Assembly: GCA_010030955.1 (NCBI GenBank)
Contig: RHBP01000119.1
Coordinates: 1-5,305 of the forward strand
Length of the DNA stretch: 5,305 bases
Direction of reading: 5' to 3'
DNA from: Synechococcaceae bacterium WBB_10_009
Lineage (GTDB): Bacteria > Cyanobacteriota > Cyanobacteriia > PCC-6307 > Cyanobiaceae
This document shows, in pieces, positions 4,961 to 5,305 of this stretch (positions within the stretch are counted from its first letter, which is position 1; the number at the start of each line of letters is the position of its first letter). The notes under the pieces are model-generated. The model was given only the letters and a program-made list of their open reading frames with translations. It was not told the DNA's origin and did not search any database. The position numbers were made by a program, and so were the translations under genes.

Positions 4961-5305
4961 TCAGGCCCAGTTTTTGGCCACGATCTCGGCCAGGTCGACG
5001 ACGCGCTGGCTGTAGCCCCACTCGTTGTCGTACCAGCAGACGATCTTCACCATGTTGCCGCCCATCACCAGGGTGAGATCGGCATCCACGATCGTGCTCT
5101 CGTCGGTGCCGGCGTGGTCGCTGGACACCAGGGGCAGATCGCAGTACTTGATGATCCCCTTCATGCCGTTCTCGGAGGCGGCCTTGAGCACGGCGTTCAC
5201 CTCCTCGGCGGTGGTGTCGCGGCCGGTCTCAAACACCATGTCGCACACCGACACATTGGGGGTGGGCACCCGCAGGGCGATGCCGCTGAGCTTGCCCTTC
5301 ACCTC
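4961..5305 (-). CDS. gap2: Glyceraldehyde-3-phosphate dehydrogenase, C-terminal part (5' end beyond window)
   Basis: GAPDH interconverts glyceraldehyde-3-phosphate and 1,3-bisphosphoglycerate. About 114 residues are visible, from the codon at 5305-5303 (Glu) to TGA at 4963-4961. They begin EVKGKLSGIALRVPTPNVS, the catalytic-domain strand typical of type I GAPDH, and continue with YCDLPLVSSD, GTDESTIVDADLT and the near-invariant WYDNEWGYSQRVVDLA at visible residues 92-107 or so. The catalytic Cys and the N-terminal NAD(P) domain lie outside. Cyanobacteria carry Gap2 (NADP/NAD, Calvin cycle) and often Gap1 (glycolytic). From the remembered gene order next to thiL in picocyanobacteria I lean to gap2, but the coenzyme-deciding residues are not in view. 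The apparent start at 5302 is only an internal Val codon (GTG), not the real start. Confidence 0.95.
   Translation of the reverse strand, partial: EVKGKLSGIALRVPTPNVSVCDMVFETGRDTTAEEVNAVLKAASENGMKGIIKYCDLPLVSSDHAGTDESTIVDADLTLVMGGNMVKIVCWYDNEWGYSQRVVDLAEIVAKNWA

Overview
This window reads as a GC-rich picocyanobacterium of the Cyanobium / high-GC Synechococcus type. The evidence is strong G/C bias at third codon positions, very tight gene packing, a lumen-targeted cyclophilin of the CYP38/TLP40 type otherwise known from cyanobacteria and plastids, a plant/cyanobacterial-looking GapA C-terminus, and a DXP-route vitamin B6 gene (pdxA). From memory, the order gap – thiL – cyclophilin – efp – accB – pdxA – epimerase also occurs in marine Synechococcus and Prochlorococcus, so this is probably ordinary core chromosome. 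I see no mobile element, CRISPR array, phage gene, tRNA or rRNA.

Layout, left to right. Positions 1-582 (+) hold the C-terminal 193 residues of an atypical short-chain dehydrogenase/reductase-like epimerase. Positions 504-692 (-) hold a small predicted single-pass membrane protein, tail-overlapping the epimerase and sharing a CATG with the pdxA start. Positions 691-1722 (+) are pdxA. On the minus strand, efp (2204-2764) and accB (1719-2198) form a two-gene unit that runs leftward into the end of pdxA, with a 4-base tail overlap. A 67-bp divergent region (2765-2831) separates efp from a rightward pair: the CYP38-like cyclophilin (2832-3953) and thiL (3958-4959). At 4961-5305 (-) is the C-terminal part of glyceraldehyde-3-phosphate dehydrogenase, cut by the window end.

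The genes are mostly central housekeeping: B6 and thiamine diphosphate cofactors (pdxA, thiL), fatty-acid precursor supply (accB), translation of proline-rich sequences (efp), photosystem II assembly (cyclophilin) and carbon metabolism (gap). They share no single pathway. Two links are suggestive: AccB, translated from the same unit as EF-P, contains a Pro-Pro-Pro motif of the kind EF-P helps ribosomes pass; and PLP and thiamine both draw on DXP made from the GAPDH substrate glyceraldehyde-3-phosphate.

I do not see a new multi-gene system. The items most worth a second look are a 33-bp imperfect palindrome covering the efp -10 and start codon, the small unnamed membrane protein with its overlapping divergent start, and the atypical active site of the epimerase-like protein.
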